Part shown: positions 1 to 10,485 of the stretch, piece after piece
How the letters are laid out: each line of letters opens with the position of its first letter
Position numbering within the stretch: the first letter of the stretch is position 1
NCBI RefSeq assembly: GCF_000002075.1
Contig: NW_004797272.1
Coordinates: 381,237-411,236, forward strand
Direction of reading: 5' to 3'
DNA: 30,000 nt
DNA from: Aplysia californica
Taxonomy: Eukaryota > Mollusca > Gastropoda > Aplysiida > Aplysiidae
Program-made: the position numbers and the translations under genes
The notes under the pieces: model-generated
Told to the model about the DNA's origin: nothing
What the model saw: only the letters and a program-made list of their open reading frames with translations
The model's database searches: none

Positions 1-682
1 ACACTCACACACACTAGAGCACGATCTATAAAGAGCTCTTCACCTATGTCTTCACTATGGCACTTCAAATGGCTCTACAGAAAAAACCCAACCAAGTTGA
101 GTGTAAAAGTGTATGATTTCACAACATCAAAAATGAAAGTAGGCTTATGCTTGGCGCGGAAGTGGATTTAGGTATAAATCCTTGACAAACAAACTGCAAA
201 CCCCAAGCGGAGACAGTGTGTCTGATAAATCACGCTTCCAGATTCAGAAGTCTAATATTAATAACAACCACGAACTTGAGTTTAAACAACTATATTATAT
301 TCCCAAAACTGAGACGCATGTAAAATCTTAAATCTTAACTTTAATGCGGGGATCGTTTGTGCCTTGTTTCTTCTGGCTTGACTTCAGGATTTCACAGACT
401 GTCAAAACAATTTTTGAAAAACGAAAGAATGCAATATTCCGAGCAGCAGCGAACATTAAAAGCCAAAAACACGAACGTAAACTTCACGGAGACAATAAAC
501 TGAGATGCCCACATCAAATCCATGTTTACAGCTATAACAACAGGTTTTCAGTTTCATGGGTTATGATGAAAATTCCGAACACTTTTGCAAAAAAAGGAGA
601 AAGCTTCCAGTTTACTATTCGAGGTTTTCCTAGACAGAGATGCACATGTTATTCCAAATCGATATAATGATATAAATAATAA
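1..682. other. Unassigned left-edge sequence
   Basis: No supported gene or repeat is visible here. A 107-codon open frame on the plus strand (344-667) has no recognisable motif, no family resemblance and no convincing splice context. It reads like chance translation of AT-rich non-coding DNA. The first 20 bases are a short CA-rich tract. Confidence 0.6.
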
Positions 683-1107
683 TATGTGAGGCAGCGTGGT
701 GGAATCAGGCTCTCGTCAATTTCTGGGCATGTACAGTTATTGGCTTGTTCACTTGTCTTTATTTGAATGAAAAAAAAATCCATTGATCTTGAATACAAGT
801 GGAGATATTTGCGAAAGAAGGAGGTGGGGGTCACCTGTTTTCAGAGGTAAAATTAGTGAGAAAATGGCCGCCAAAGATAACTATTTCCTTAGCTTTAGAG
901 TCCGTGGTAATTGAAAATTTACATTTTCGTGCCTTTAATCAACGCTTTTCAGAAAAATCCACACAAAATGAGTTCTTTAATGTGCATGAAAGGTGTTGAG
1001 CCAAAAAACAAAAATTTGATAAAAATTCACAAACCTGCGGAAAAATGCAAGTTTCTTCACTTTTATTATTTTGACGAGAGCCTGATTCCACCACGCTGCC
1101 TCACGTA
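683..1107 (+). mobile_element. MITE-A copy 1 (non-autonomous inverted-end element)
   Basis: A 425-bp element bounded by inverted repeats. Positions 683-719 match the reverse complement of 1071-1107 at 36 of 37 bases, with core GAGGCAGCGTGGTGGAATCA. Five further copies in the window share internal landmarks: 'gttattgg', 'aagaaggaggtggggg', 'aaaattagtgagaaaatgg', 'gtgcctttaatcaac' and 'ttgagccaaaaa'. There is no long open frame, so this is a non-autonomous DNA element or a fossil of one. The superfamily is not assigned because a target-site duplication cannot be fixed: the ends run into TATGTG/CACATA, which also occurs in flanks. This copy has the best-preserved ends of the six. Confidence 0.88.
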
Positions 1108-1254
1108 TGTAGATCTAAGCACGAGATGGTATAAAGAGTTGATCGCAAGTACATCATCATGTAGTTCATCACCAAGAAGTACGAGTGGCGAGCAAATCTT
1201 CTCAACAAGAAAACTGAAGTTCATGGCCCTGCACAAACATTACCGTACCTTTCT

Positions 1255-1768
1255 TTTACACAGCGTATGACAAGGATGATCACACAAGTCCAACAGTTTA
1301 AATATCTAGGATATATGAGAACATCTGACGCCAAATGTTCCACAGAAATAAAAAGGAGAACTACAATGGCTAAGGCTAGTTTCAATAAAATGAGCCCAAT
1401 CCTGAAAAATAGAAACATCTCAATGAACACCAAAATGAAAGTCCTGAAATGCTATGTTTGGTCAACCCTTCTATATGGCTTTGAATGCTGGACAATCACT
1501 AAAGACAGTGAAAATAAAATAGAAACAACAGAAATGTGGTTTCTTAGGAGACTGCTGAGAGTATCGTAGAAGGAAAAGAAATCAAATGAGGTAGTGCATG
1601 ATGAAGCCCACGTGGGACGCTCAATCTTAAAAACAATCAGGAAAAGACAAATGCAGTTTTTGGGGCACCTGAATAGACATGCGGGTCTTGAACATCTAGC
1701 TCTAACTGGCAAAATTGAGGGCAAGCGAGGCAGGGGTAGGCCCAGAACAACATACTTAGGGAACCTAA
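1255..1768 (+). mobile_element. LINE (non-LTR) reverse transcriptase C-terminal fragment, 5' part
   Basis: The plus-strand translation carries the region after the polymerase palm of a non-LTR retrotransposon. It reads QVQQFKYLG, then AKASFNKMSPIL, YVWSTLLYGFECWTI, EMWFLRRLLRVS, and after a stop RKRQMQFLGHLNRH and GKRGRGRPRTTYLGNL. This order (YLG, LLYG-E-W, RR-L, LGH-RH, GRPR) is standard for LINE open reading frames. An in-frame TAG at 1567-1569 stands where the family has Trp (VS-W-K/T). The copy is 5'-truncated, as LINEs usually are, and a hAT transposon interrupts it at the end of this segment. It continues at 4136. Confidence 0.92.
1761..1768. repeat. Left 8-bp target-site duplication of the hAT element
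   Basis: GAACCTAA directly precedes the CAGGGGCGG terminus. The identical octamer follows the other terminus at 4136-4143. Eight-base duplications are the hallmark of hAT insertion. Confidence 0.95.
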
Positions 1769-2061
1769 CAGGGGCGGACTGGGTTTTAAAACCGGCCCGG
1801 GCATTTGTCATCCGTACCGGCCTACAAAAGCCTAGTAAAACACGCAAAGCCAACATGTTTCTAAGCCTCCTTACTATTATTATGTCACTATTTAGAGCAC
1901 AGAAACAGAAGAAAACACCCATGTTGTATTTGTGTGTGCTTGGATGTGTGCATATGTGTGCGCGCATGTTTGTGTGTGTAAGCAACTTTGTAATATACAA
2001 CATACATATCGTACAACAAAATCAAAACAACATTAGCACAAGAACTCAGCCCAGAACATAC

Positions 2062-3920
2062 CTAAGAGAGTAGATGCCTGCGAAGTTCTTTGCTATTGGC
2101 GGCCACAGCATCAATGATGTCTTCATTGTCCAGTTTGGTCAAAATCTCCTTTTCCACTGACATCAGCATAAATGCCTCAAGATGTTCTGGTGTCATTGTG
2201 CTTCGCAGACGGGTTTTGATTCTCTTCAGGGCTGAAAACGACCGTTCGCATGCAACCTGCGACACAGGCAGGGTTAGTAGTAGCTTGTAGGCAACCCTAA
2301 TGCCTTTGTAAGCATCGGTGAAGAGGTTCAACTTGAGTAGCACCTTGTAACAGCAGAGAGGGCAAACCTCATGTAACAGTGGAACTCGAAACATTTTGTG
2401 TGCTCAGTTCTCATTCACTGCCTACTCAAGGCGTTCGTCTGCCGATAAGACTCCCGAAAGAACACCGCAATGTCGTTAATCAATGTATAGCAATGCACGG
2501 TTCACTACAGCACTTGTTGCCTCCGAAACAACAAGATTCAATACATGAGCGTGGAACCAAACACGGATCTGCATTGTAGCTTTGTTTGAAAGCAGAGTAC
2601 TGAAACCTCTATGCGTGTTTGCTGCACTGTCAGTTGCGTTCCCAACGCATTGTTTGAGGTCAAGATTCAACCCTTGCATAACTTCCGAAATAATATGCAC
2701 AAAGCTTCGCCGGTAGTTTCTTCGCACTTCATAATGCTCACCAGTCTTTCTTGAATGTTGCCAGTTTTATCCACATATCGAACGACAATAAAGCATTGGT
2801 CCTGAGTCATTATGTCCTGCGTTGTGTCAATTTCCGCAGCAAACATGTCTGTTATTTCTTCCGAAATGAAGCAACGGATCTTATCCCGAATAACCGTGAT
2901 GATAGAATTCACAGTAGTTTGGGACAAAAAAGTAACAAATGAGCCTCTGCCTTTCGAACTGATTTCCTTCTAATTTTTTGTCTTGCTGTTATGGACTACG
3001 CGAGAGAGGTGATCAGCTGTGCATGAATCGTATTTGCGTAGCAACGTAACAATTTCCTGGAAAGTAGCCTACAATGGTCAATTTCTGCATTGTCCAAAGT
3101 GCAGGCTGCCTCTTCCGTATTTCCTCTGTAGCTTAGTCCTCTCTTGCTTATGAGTTTAACTACACTGACTTCATCACAATAGTCCTTCGCCAACATGTGA
3201 GAAATGCTTGATTGTTTTTTTTATCAACCAGGAATGCTGTTGAATTGCTGATGCAAAGACAAACGTTTATGCTGTTCCATACGAGAATGTACATGCCGCC
3301 AGTCTTTCATCACCTCAAGAAACGTGGATGTGTCTGAAGTGGCAAAAAACACCAAGCAGACAGAACAGTGAAGTGCATGGGAGTCTGTGTTGTAAGACAG
3401 CCACCATTTGTTAGAACCGTCTTCATGAAAGAAACATCTTTGCACCACTCGATTATCTGTCTTCTGACATGGATGGTAATTCCAAAACAACAACCTTTCT
3501 TCTTCTGTGCATGGTTTCTTAAAGTAGGCAATCCTGAAATCTTCACTTCCTGTGGCTTCAAGTTCAGTATGTGCAGTCTGTTCTGTGCTAGCCACGGGCA
3601 AAGCTTCTCTTTCACTTGTAGGTTTAATATTTCTCATTTCACCTGATGATGGTCCAGCTTCACCTGCTGATAGACAAGTAGCAGCTGCCAATCCACTACT
3701 TTCGCCAACTTGGTCAAAATCCGTTGTTTCAACTGCTGAAAGTCCAGCTGCATGTGCCTTTTGCCACATTTTCACCGATTACAGGTCCCTTTGCATCAGC
3801 GCTTTTAAACAGTGCCAACATATTTCGGCATTTTGATGCACTTTCAGACAGTTTCTTTTCCTTTCGTTCGCGTTCCTTCTCCTCATTTCCTTTTCTTCTT
3901 TTGTGGTTTGACTTATCCAT
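2062..3920 (-). pseudogene. hAT transposase pseudogene
   Basis: Reading on the minus strand, the start is MDKSNHKRRKG (about 3920) with a Lys/Glu-rich N-terminus. A TTF-type zinc-finger region follows in the 3775-3224 frame (RCFFHEDGSNKWWLSY, HCSVCLVF). A segment with the first catalytic Asp context lies at 2927-2667 (EIDTTQDIMTQDQCFIVVRYVD), then a second Asp context at 2727-2476 (NATDSAANTHRGFSTLL, HAHVLNLVV). Last comes the C-terminal dimerisation region at 2394-2062 (VACERSFSALKRIKTRLRSTMT). The family normally has about 200 or more residues between the second Asp block and the dimerisation region; here only about 80 bases remain, so the middle is deleted. The pieces lie in different frames with stops between some of them. 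Confidence 0.9.
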
Positions 3921-4015
3921 TACCACTTATCCATCCAGGCCTACAAAGGAAGAAAAAGGAGTGGATCCACTGGTCTTATAAACACAGTAATCTGAAGACA
4001 ATTATTCAAAACCAA

Positions 4016-4096
4016 ACGGCCCACTTTGTCCTTTCAACACCGGCCATCCTTTTCCCTTCGGCACCGGCCCACTTTGACCCTTCGGCACCGGCCCAG
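4016..4096. repeat. Subterminal tandem motifs of the hAT element
   Basis: Three imperfect units of about 22-24 bases, each built around CACCGGCC(CACTTT) followed by CCCTTCGG or a variant, lie just inside the right terminus. Similar ACCGGCC motifs lie near 1796 and 1817 at the left end. They are likely transposase-binding sites by analogy with other hAT elements. Confidence 0.6.
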
Positions 4097-4135
4097 GGGG
4101 CATTGCCCAAATGCCCATAGGCCAGTCCGCCCCTG

Positions 4136-4272
4136 GAACCTAAACAAATGGGTAACAGGGAAAGATCAGGGAAACGTAGCTTTTTTTTTTAGAGCATCCG
4201 AGCAAAGGAATGAATGGAAAGCCACGATCGCCGATGTCTGTCGCAGATCTGGCACTGGATGATGATGATGAC
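4136..4272 (+). mobile_element. LINE reverse transcriptase C-terminal fragment, 3' part with (GAT)n tail
   Basis: After one copy of the target duplication the LINE frame of 1255-1768 resumes directly: NLNKWVTGKDQG, then ASEQRNEWKATIADVCRR, then a stop. The W-x-x-x-I-A-D-V-C block is the usual end of this LINE protein. The element ends in four to five GAT units (4258-4272), a microsatellite tail as seen in several LINE clades instead of poly-A. A run of T at 4181-4190 interrupts the coding frame between the two blocks. Confidence 0.85.
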
Positions 4273-4469
4273 AAGAATAACTGTTTTGCGCGTTGTTGTT
4301 TTTTTTAATGTTCACAAACAATCCCGGCTGAGTAAGCTGTTTAACTTTTCAAAGACAAGCACATCGACACAACAACGATAATCTTGGGAAAAGAGACAGA
4401 AACAAGACACAACACGACAGAAGAAATAATATTTCGTTCTTATACTTACTAGCTATTGAAGTGTTTGCA

Positions 4470-4490
4470 TGTGTGTTTGTTTGTTTGTTA

Positions 4491-4521
<31 letters not shown>

Positions 4522-4528
4522 GGAGAGA

Positions 4529-4603
<75 letters not shown>
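4470..4603. repeat. (GT)n/(GTTT)n followed by (GA)n microsatellite
   Basis: A short GT/GTTT-rich tract (4470-4502) passes into about 100 bases of nearly pure GA dinucleotides (4502-4603) with two GGGA interruptions. Apparent Ser-Leu or Arg-Glu open frames here are products of the repeat. Confidence 0.97.
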
Positions 4604-4605
<2 letters not shown>

Positions 4606-7600
4606 CGTGAGTATGTGCGCGCTCAAATGCTCCGGCAAACATCTCCCCTCATCCATCTCCGTTCTCTCAGGCTCCCAATTTGTCGATCAGCATAAGGTCT
4701 GTCCTAGACGCTCAATGTATAAGAGCGTTTTGGGCCTGTCCATTCCAATTCTAGAAAGTCACCCTTTCATCTTTTCTTTAGATTATTATCTGACTCGCCT
4801 CTTTCCCTGTGTACTGTGCCCTGCACGATTTCATACGACCAGTTTGAACCCCTCCCCCCAAAAAAAACAAACACAAAAAAACAAACAACAACCCATAAAA
4901 CATTTTCATACACATGTAGTAGATTTAACCCCACAAAATTCTAAAGCATTTACAGGCTGTTTCACTGTGCCCTGTAGTTTAATTCACATAGGGGTCACAA
5001 ATCAGTTTCTAAGAGCCGCGTTTGTAAACTAAATAACAGAATTGTGCGTTTGATGGACTGAACCATGATCATTTACGATGAGATGCTGTCGATTCAGAAG
5101 ATACACAGTGTCTTGAATAGCGCCCCTCGAGAGCATCGATCCCTTCGCTTCAACAGAGTTGCTCAGGGTGAAGAAATCACCGGACAAACCACGCAAAATT
5201 ATAAAAAACACAAACATAACAATGTAATATTTTATACTTTCCATGTTTCTCTCAAGGCGCCTTCCATCCTCGGCGGAAGTAACCCTCCAACATTGACCTC
5301 CACTCTCTTTTTCTACCGGCTGTTTTCAGTTTCAGCATCCTGGTTGTACTTGTCCGCTCTCGGTCATCTTGCCACCTTCTTTTTGGACTTCCTTTTATAA
5401 TCGTTTTCCTGTTCCTGGTCTCCAACTGCCCATTTATTTTTGACCGTTATCCTCCATTCTACCGACAGGTACCAGCGTATTTGAAATAGGTCCTATCATC
5501 GGGGTATGGATTTAAAGATACCGGGTGTCAACCCCCCCCCCCCCTCCGTTATAATAACTTATAAGGTACATGTAATATCTTGGTCAGTTTTGGACCAATT
5601 TCAACAAAATTTAGGACAAATAATAAAATGAGGTAAAGGGGATGCCAAATTTATCAGTATAATTACATCATGTATCAAGGTTTTTAAATTAGAATTTTCC
5701 AGTAAAAAATAGAGTGAAATGCAAAGCTTTGCAACTTCTAATAACATCAACCATATTATGTATAATTTGTGCATCAAAGAACACATTTATCCATAATTTA
5801 AAATTCCAAATAAATTCAAGAAAGTAGAAGGAAATTTAAAATTTAAATGCTCTAGGTGTTGACTATTTCTCTCCGCGCAAGCGCGAATACGCAGCTGGAC
5901 ATTTCGAATAACCGTATGGCATGTTTTGTGGTCGATTCTTTGGACGTCCTGTTCAGCATTGATTTCCAACTTTTCGATTGTTTGTTGGGCATTTTTTGTA
6001 GACTGTCAGAAAAAAAATAATGTAATGATAAACCATACAAAGTAAATAATCATGGGGGTATACGTCCGGGGAATGACGTGACTATAAATTTAATTTGCAA
6101 GCTTTCAGCTAAGCGTCGTTCCGTAGGCTAAACCTTTCTTGCAGACATACGATGGCCACTCTTGATGGGCAGGGTGAGGCCCCATGCCCTAGGAACAAGG
6201 TCCCCTCAACAACATACATTACCCCTTCTCCTTTCTAAACTCCTCTAAATCTTTCTCAGCACAGTGGAGTAGATATCCATCTGATGACAGTTGTGGTTTT
6301 ACCATCCTCGTCCGGAAAACAGATTACCCGATCACGCTCCTGCACCTGGACGTTTTTAATTTTAATAAGTAGTTTTACACAATTTTGTCTGAATTTGTTA
6401 AAACTTGATATTTCCAAACATGTTGAGAGATTTGATTTCTCCTAGGTTCAATTTTATTTATTCAAAGTTCTGTTAAAATTGTGGAGCAAAGATGACCGAG
6501 TTATTATTAGGCTACCATTAAAAAGCGAGTCATCTTTTGTAAAAAGACACATTGTACGGCCTACCTGATACTCCTGTTTTGTGTCACAACTCGCACACGT
6601 GACCTCCAAATTTTTTTTGCCCTCATCCGAGAAGGCTAGGTGTTTGAGCTTACATACCCTAAGGGCGAAAACATGGAGAAAGCCGATTTCGGAGACTGAC
6701 TCGGTATAACCACCGGTATAAATATTCCCTTATGATTTCCAACCTAGCTGCCCCACATAGAGCTGGCAGACTGCAGGCGGCTTTAAGCACCGATCGGCGT
6801 TGTCGGCTTTATCGGAATCCAAACTACATTCTTATTACGCCAAAAAATTGGGAAGGGCGCCTCGCTGTCAAATCACGACCCAAGTGCTTCCTTGTCGTAT
6901 CTCCATAAAAAAAAAGACTTCTTCTTCAGCTGACTCTTTTTAATGAACTGTTTTCACTGTTATTAAAAATGGAGAGGCGAAAAGAAAGCACTGAGGTCGC
7001 CAACTCTCAATGCCGTCTCGCCGTCGTTTACTTGGGTTCGGCAGTTTGCGTGACGTCCCCCGACTGGACAGGGGACAATGTTAAATGGTCATTTCAGAGG
7101 TGGTGCTTCACGTACACAAAAACTACATACATTTTTAAAAATCAGCGTCGTTAAATCAAGGTGGTCATCGAGCAGAATTTCCATTTTAAGCAATATTTTA
7201 GGAAATTCATTCCCCCCCCCCCCCCCCCCCCCAATAAAATGCTTCATAAATACCCGCTGTGTTGTGGTGTAATTTTTTTTCTTAGATCTAGATCTAGGCA
7301 TTAGGCGCTCTCTATGTGGAGTCAAGCAAACACCTACTAGGCTGCGCCTGTCAGCGTCGATCTTCAGCCGCTTAAGTTTCGGCGTTCTCTCTGTTTTCGC
7401 CCTAAGATCAGGGGTGTGGCTGAAAGGCAGCAGTAAGAAGAGCCAAGGAGTAGCAGTAAAAAGGCAGCAGAAAGAGTCAGGAGCCTAGAGGAGGGGGTAG
7501 AAAGAGGAGACAGTGGAGATGAAAGCAGACGACAGAACATGAATAGAGAGCAGGAAAAAAGTTTAAGAAGGTGAAAGGAGATTCTTTTAGAGAAGAAAAT

Positions 7601-8155
7601 TTTCCATCGATGTCATCAGGATTCACACCTGGGACCTGTTGAATGAAATTGAGAGGCAAACACTGAACCTCTAGATTACGAGAGCCCCTCAATGAAGAGA
7701 GACAAGATTTTTATACGCCATAAAAAAAACCCCCAAATAAAACGGTAGCAAAGTAACGGTGTGGAAAGGAAAATTGGAGTAAATTCATAAAATGATTTTG
7801 CAGCCCCGTTCTGGACCAGGAAACTTTGACCACTTTTCTGGGCCTGGTGGTAGCAGACCTGCCACTTCCTAAATCCAAAGTAAATTTCATGAGAAGAAAG
7901 TGGACATTTCATTTCATTAATACTCAGAGTGTAAGGGTGGAGAAAACTGATATGGTGAGACCTGACAAGTGTTAAAAAAATGCAGAGGAGCTTAGAAGCT
8001 TTTTGCATTAACATCAACAAAATTACTAACTAAAGGCTAAAGGACTTAAAAACAGGGCATTTTATTGCAAGAGTGCTCTAGGAGCGTTAATAACAAAGAA
8101 ATGCACATACCTACATCAATGGTAAAAGTTATTTTTCATATACTAGGTTTTATTA
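4604..8155. other. Non-coding stretch, no gene recognised
   Basis: I found no family motif, splice-linked exon series or RNA gene here. It contains poly-C runs near 5530-5545 and at 7212-7232 (21 C), an A-rich tract near 4857-4890, and a small AGATCT palindrome cluster at 7284-7297. A 141-codon plus frame (4607-5032) and minus frames at 7477-7692 and 7676-8020 show no conserved features. A possible SINE head lies at 7590-7686. Confidence 0.55.
7590..7686 (-). repeat. tRNA-like SINE head (possible)
   Basis: Read on the minus strand, this begins gctctcgtaatctagaggtt, which resembles a Pol III A box. About 45 bases later comes ggtgtgaatcct, resembling a B box. A related minus-strand segment lies at 18961-19030 (ctctcgtgatctagaggt, then agctcgaaacct). 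Two unlinked copies with the same spacing suggest a tRNA-derived SINE family. The cloverleaf is too degraded for a tRNA gene. Confidence 0.45.
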
Positions 8156-8620
8156 TATGTGAGGCATCGAGGTGAAATCAGGCGCTCATCAACATAATGA
8201 TAAAATGAAATCGAACCCCCCCCCCGCCATTTTTCTGCTGGTTTTGCAAATGTTATCTTTTTTTGTTGTTTTTTTGGCTCAACACATTTAATGTCTATTT
8301 AAACTATTTAAACACATTTCTGGTAGATTTTTACTAAAAATGGTCGAGTTAAGGCACAAAAAATGTAAATTTTCACTTTCCAAAGAATTTCAAGCTATGG
8401 AAGTCTCTGAACTTTGGCAGCCATTTTCTCACTAATTTTACCTCTGAAACCGGGTGACCTCCACCTCCTTCAATGGCAAATATCACAACTTCTTTTTCAA
8501 GATAGAAAGATATTTAAAAAAATCAGAAGCAAGAATAATGAACAAGCTTTCTGATGATACCAACAACTCCACAAGCCTAAAAATTGACAACCGTGCGATT
8601 CCACAGCATAGTGGCACATA
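8156..8620 (-). mobile_element. MITE-A copy 2 (inverted orientation)
   Basis: This is MITE-A in reverse. The left end TATGTGAGGCATCGAGGTGAAATC corresponds to the 3' end of other copies. On the minus strand the landmarks follow in the expected order: gagttgttggtatcatc, ttgaaggaggtggaggtcacc, then ttagtgagaaaatggctgcc. The right end (8611-8620) is the eroded opposite terminus. It abuts copy 3 with the CATATG junction shared. Confidence 0.8.
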
Positions 8621-9073
8621 TGTGTCATGACACAGAGGAACCAAGCGCTTGTCATTTCTTGGGCATATGGAGTTATTGATATCATCAGCTTGTCCATTTG
8701 TTTTGTTTCGATAAAAATAAATGATCTTCTATCTTGAATAGAAGTTGATTTAACTGCCACAGAAGGAGGTGGGGGGGGGGGGGGTCACCTGATGTCAAAA
8801 GCAAAACTAGTGAAACAATAGCCATAAAAGTTTGTAACTTCCAAAGCGTGTCGCTTTGGAAACTGCAAATTTATATTTCTTGTGCCTTTGAATACTTTGA
8901 TCAATATTTCTCAGTAAAATTTACACAGAAATAATGTTCTTATAATAGACATAGAAGGTGAAGAGCAAAAAAAAAAAAAAAAAAAAGATATTGCCCAACT
9001 GGCAGACAAAAAGTCGTTTTTGTTCACTTTATTATTTTGAAGAGCGCCTGATTTCTTCAGTATGCCACACATA
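8619..9073 (+). mobile_element. MITE-A copy 3
   Basis: A plus-oriented copy with the standard order of landmarks: gagttattgatatcatc, atcttgaatagaagttga, gaaggaggtgggg (expanded to 14 G at 8771-8784) followed by tcacctg, tgtgcctttgaat, and tttgaagagcgcctgattt with the terminal catac. It also carries an A run at 8968-8986. It starts at the last bases of copy 2, so the two form a head-to-head pair. Its right end lies about 150 bases from the TRMO stop codon, in what is probably TRMO 3' UTR or immediate downstream sequence. Confidence 0.82.
9028..9033 (-). promoter_or_regulatory. Candidate poly(A) signal AATAAA for TRMO
   Basis: On the minus strand AATAAA lies about 195 bases past the TRMO stop. 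I saw no closer canonical hexamer. It belongs to the conserved end of MITE-A copy 3, so if used, the element supplied the gene's polyadenylation signal. Transcript data are not available here. Confidence 0.3.
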
Positions 9074-9226
9074 CATGAACACACAAACTCTTTCGCCCAC
9101 ACATCAAAGCTTTTATCATCTTCCTCACTTCTGCTTCTTTCACTCAGCTCTTTCACTAACCAAAACATTAGTAAACACATACAAGTGGGTGTGTCCACTG
9201 ACAAAATAATCTTGGAAAAGCTGTTA

Positions 9227-10485
9227 TTAACTTTTTCTCTTACTGTTGTGATTGAATGTTCTCTCCACAGTTTTAAGTTTTGACGCAAAGGCTGTTGGCT
9301 GCACACGTACAACCTGTGCAGAAAGTTCTTTATCAAACCAACATGTCACGTGAAGAACATCCACAGCAAAGAAATAAAGACTGTCAGAGCAGTGAGTTCT
9401 TCTGTACACTGAACGCGGATCTTCCTGCAATATCTCAGAAATAGATTTCCTGGCTTCCTCAGGTCCTGTAATCATCTGAAGACGGAAATTAGGGTCTGCA
9501 GACTGTGGGCTGAACAGCTGCATTTGTTGCAGAGCCTCGGTTGTGAAGGAGACAGTCAACTGAGGAATTGGTGGCTTTTTCAACCAAGGGGCAACAACTG
9601 TGGAAATATTGTCCTCCTTGCTTTTCACAGAGTCACATCCCTTAGACAACGTTGTAGTGGTTTCGTACTGCCTTGAACATGATTTGGCTTTCCCAGATTT
9701 TGACTTAGAGTGTACAGGAGTTGTGTCTTGGGAGCACTTATCTGACTTTTTACTACCACCCTCTGTACTAGGAGTCTCCGTTCCAGAAAGAACCTTTTCA
9801 CAAGGAGACTGAGAAACAGGACCTGATGCTTCATGCACCGATGCTTGTGGAGAGGGGCAAATGTTGTTAAGATCAAGAGCTGCTTGTGAAATAATATTGC
9901 CAATTAAGAGACTGATATCTTCTTCCTCAGCATCCTGTTCCGACTCTCGACCTGCATCCAGACTGGAGTCCAAAGCACACAACGTGTCTGTAACTGATTC
10001 ACCGACTGAGGTGTCACATCTGGTAGCACCGCTCAGCTTATGCTCTGCTTTCTCTAAAGCAGCTGACATAGAGTAAAACCCTTCAGTGAGAGCACGAACA
10101 CTTTCAGGTTCAGAGTCTCCCCGGCAGTCTGGTGAAGCTCTTTCACATTTGTCGCTTTGAGTTTGAGACTCACATATCACTTGTCTATTGTCACCAATAT
10201 GAAAGCTTTGACTGTCTATCTCCTCATTGAAAACACTGCTACTTGAGAGAGATTTCTCAGCATTTACAATACTTTCAGAAGGAGCAAGCGTTGTCTCCAA
10301 AACTGTGGGAAGAATAGAATCAACAGTCATGGGTTCTTCAGAACAATCAGGAGGTTCAAATTTGTTTAAACAATTTTCATTTTGTTCTCTCTGTTTCGGT
10401 GCATCATACTCTGGGATGTAGGGCTTTATGTCCACAACAGGGGTTCCATCAAGGATGTCGATGCCTGACACATGTACAGAGGATC
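9227..10485 (-). CDS. TRMO: TRMO terminal exon: end of barrel, long linker, C-terminal domain
   Basis: The acceptor gatctgcag precedes GATCCTCT. The exon completes Gly and codes 418 further residues to a TGA-type end after KRKS. It opens with SSVHVSGIDILDGTPVVDIK. The next 260 residues are Ser/Glu/Asp/Thr-rich and probably disordered, with a Lys-Ser-rich patch (SKSKSGKAKSCSR). The end holds the conserved C-terminal TRMO domain. The exon is open throughout with no sign of decay. Confidence 0.95.

Larger units (their letters stand above)
1769..4135 (-). mobile_element. hAT DNA transposon (ZMYM1/TTF-type transposase), degenerate
   Basis: A 2367-bp element with matching inverted ends (CAGGGGCGGACTGG on both sides) and a perfect 8-bp target duplication GAACCTAA. 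The transposase remnant is on the minus strand. The region inside the right end carries repeated CACCGGCC-type units (about 4035-4096), and CCGGCC motifs also occur inside the left end; such subterminal motifs are typical transposase-binding sites in hAT elements. The element landed in a LINE remnant, so it is younger than that copy. It is no longer autonomous: the coding region changes frame at least three times and lacks its middle part. Confidence 0.95.

Noticed and set aside
344-667. 107-codon open frame at the left edge
   Set aside because: No motif, no splice context and ordinary AT-rich composition.
1452-2003. 183-codon minus frame
   Set aside because: It is antisense to the LINE and the left end of the hAT element and crosses the insertion boundary.
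4349-4695. Open frames rich in Ser-Leu or Arg-Glu
   Set aside because: They are translations of the (GA)n repeat and its flanks, on both strands.
4607-5032. 141-codon plus frame
   Set aside because: It starts in the (GA)n flank, runs through an A-rich tract and has no conserved feature.
6580-6900. GC-richer block considered as a snRNA or other structured RNA
   Set aside because: I could not match it to any RNA family or find a consistent secondary structure by eye.
7590-7686. Possible tRNA gene
   Set aside because: Box-like motifs only, with no foldable acceptor stem. It was kept as a possible SINE head.
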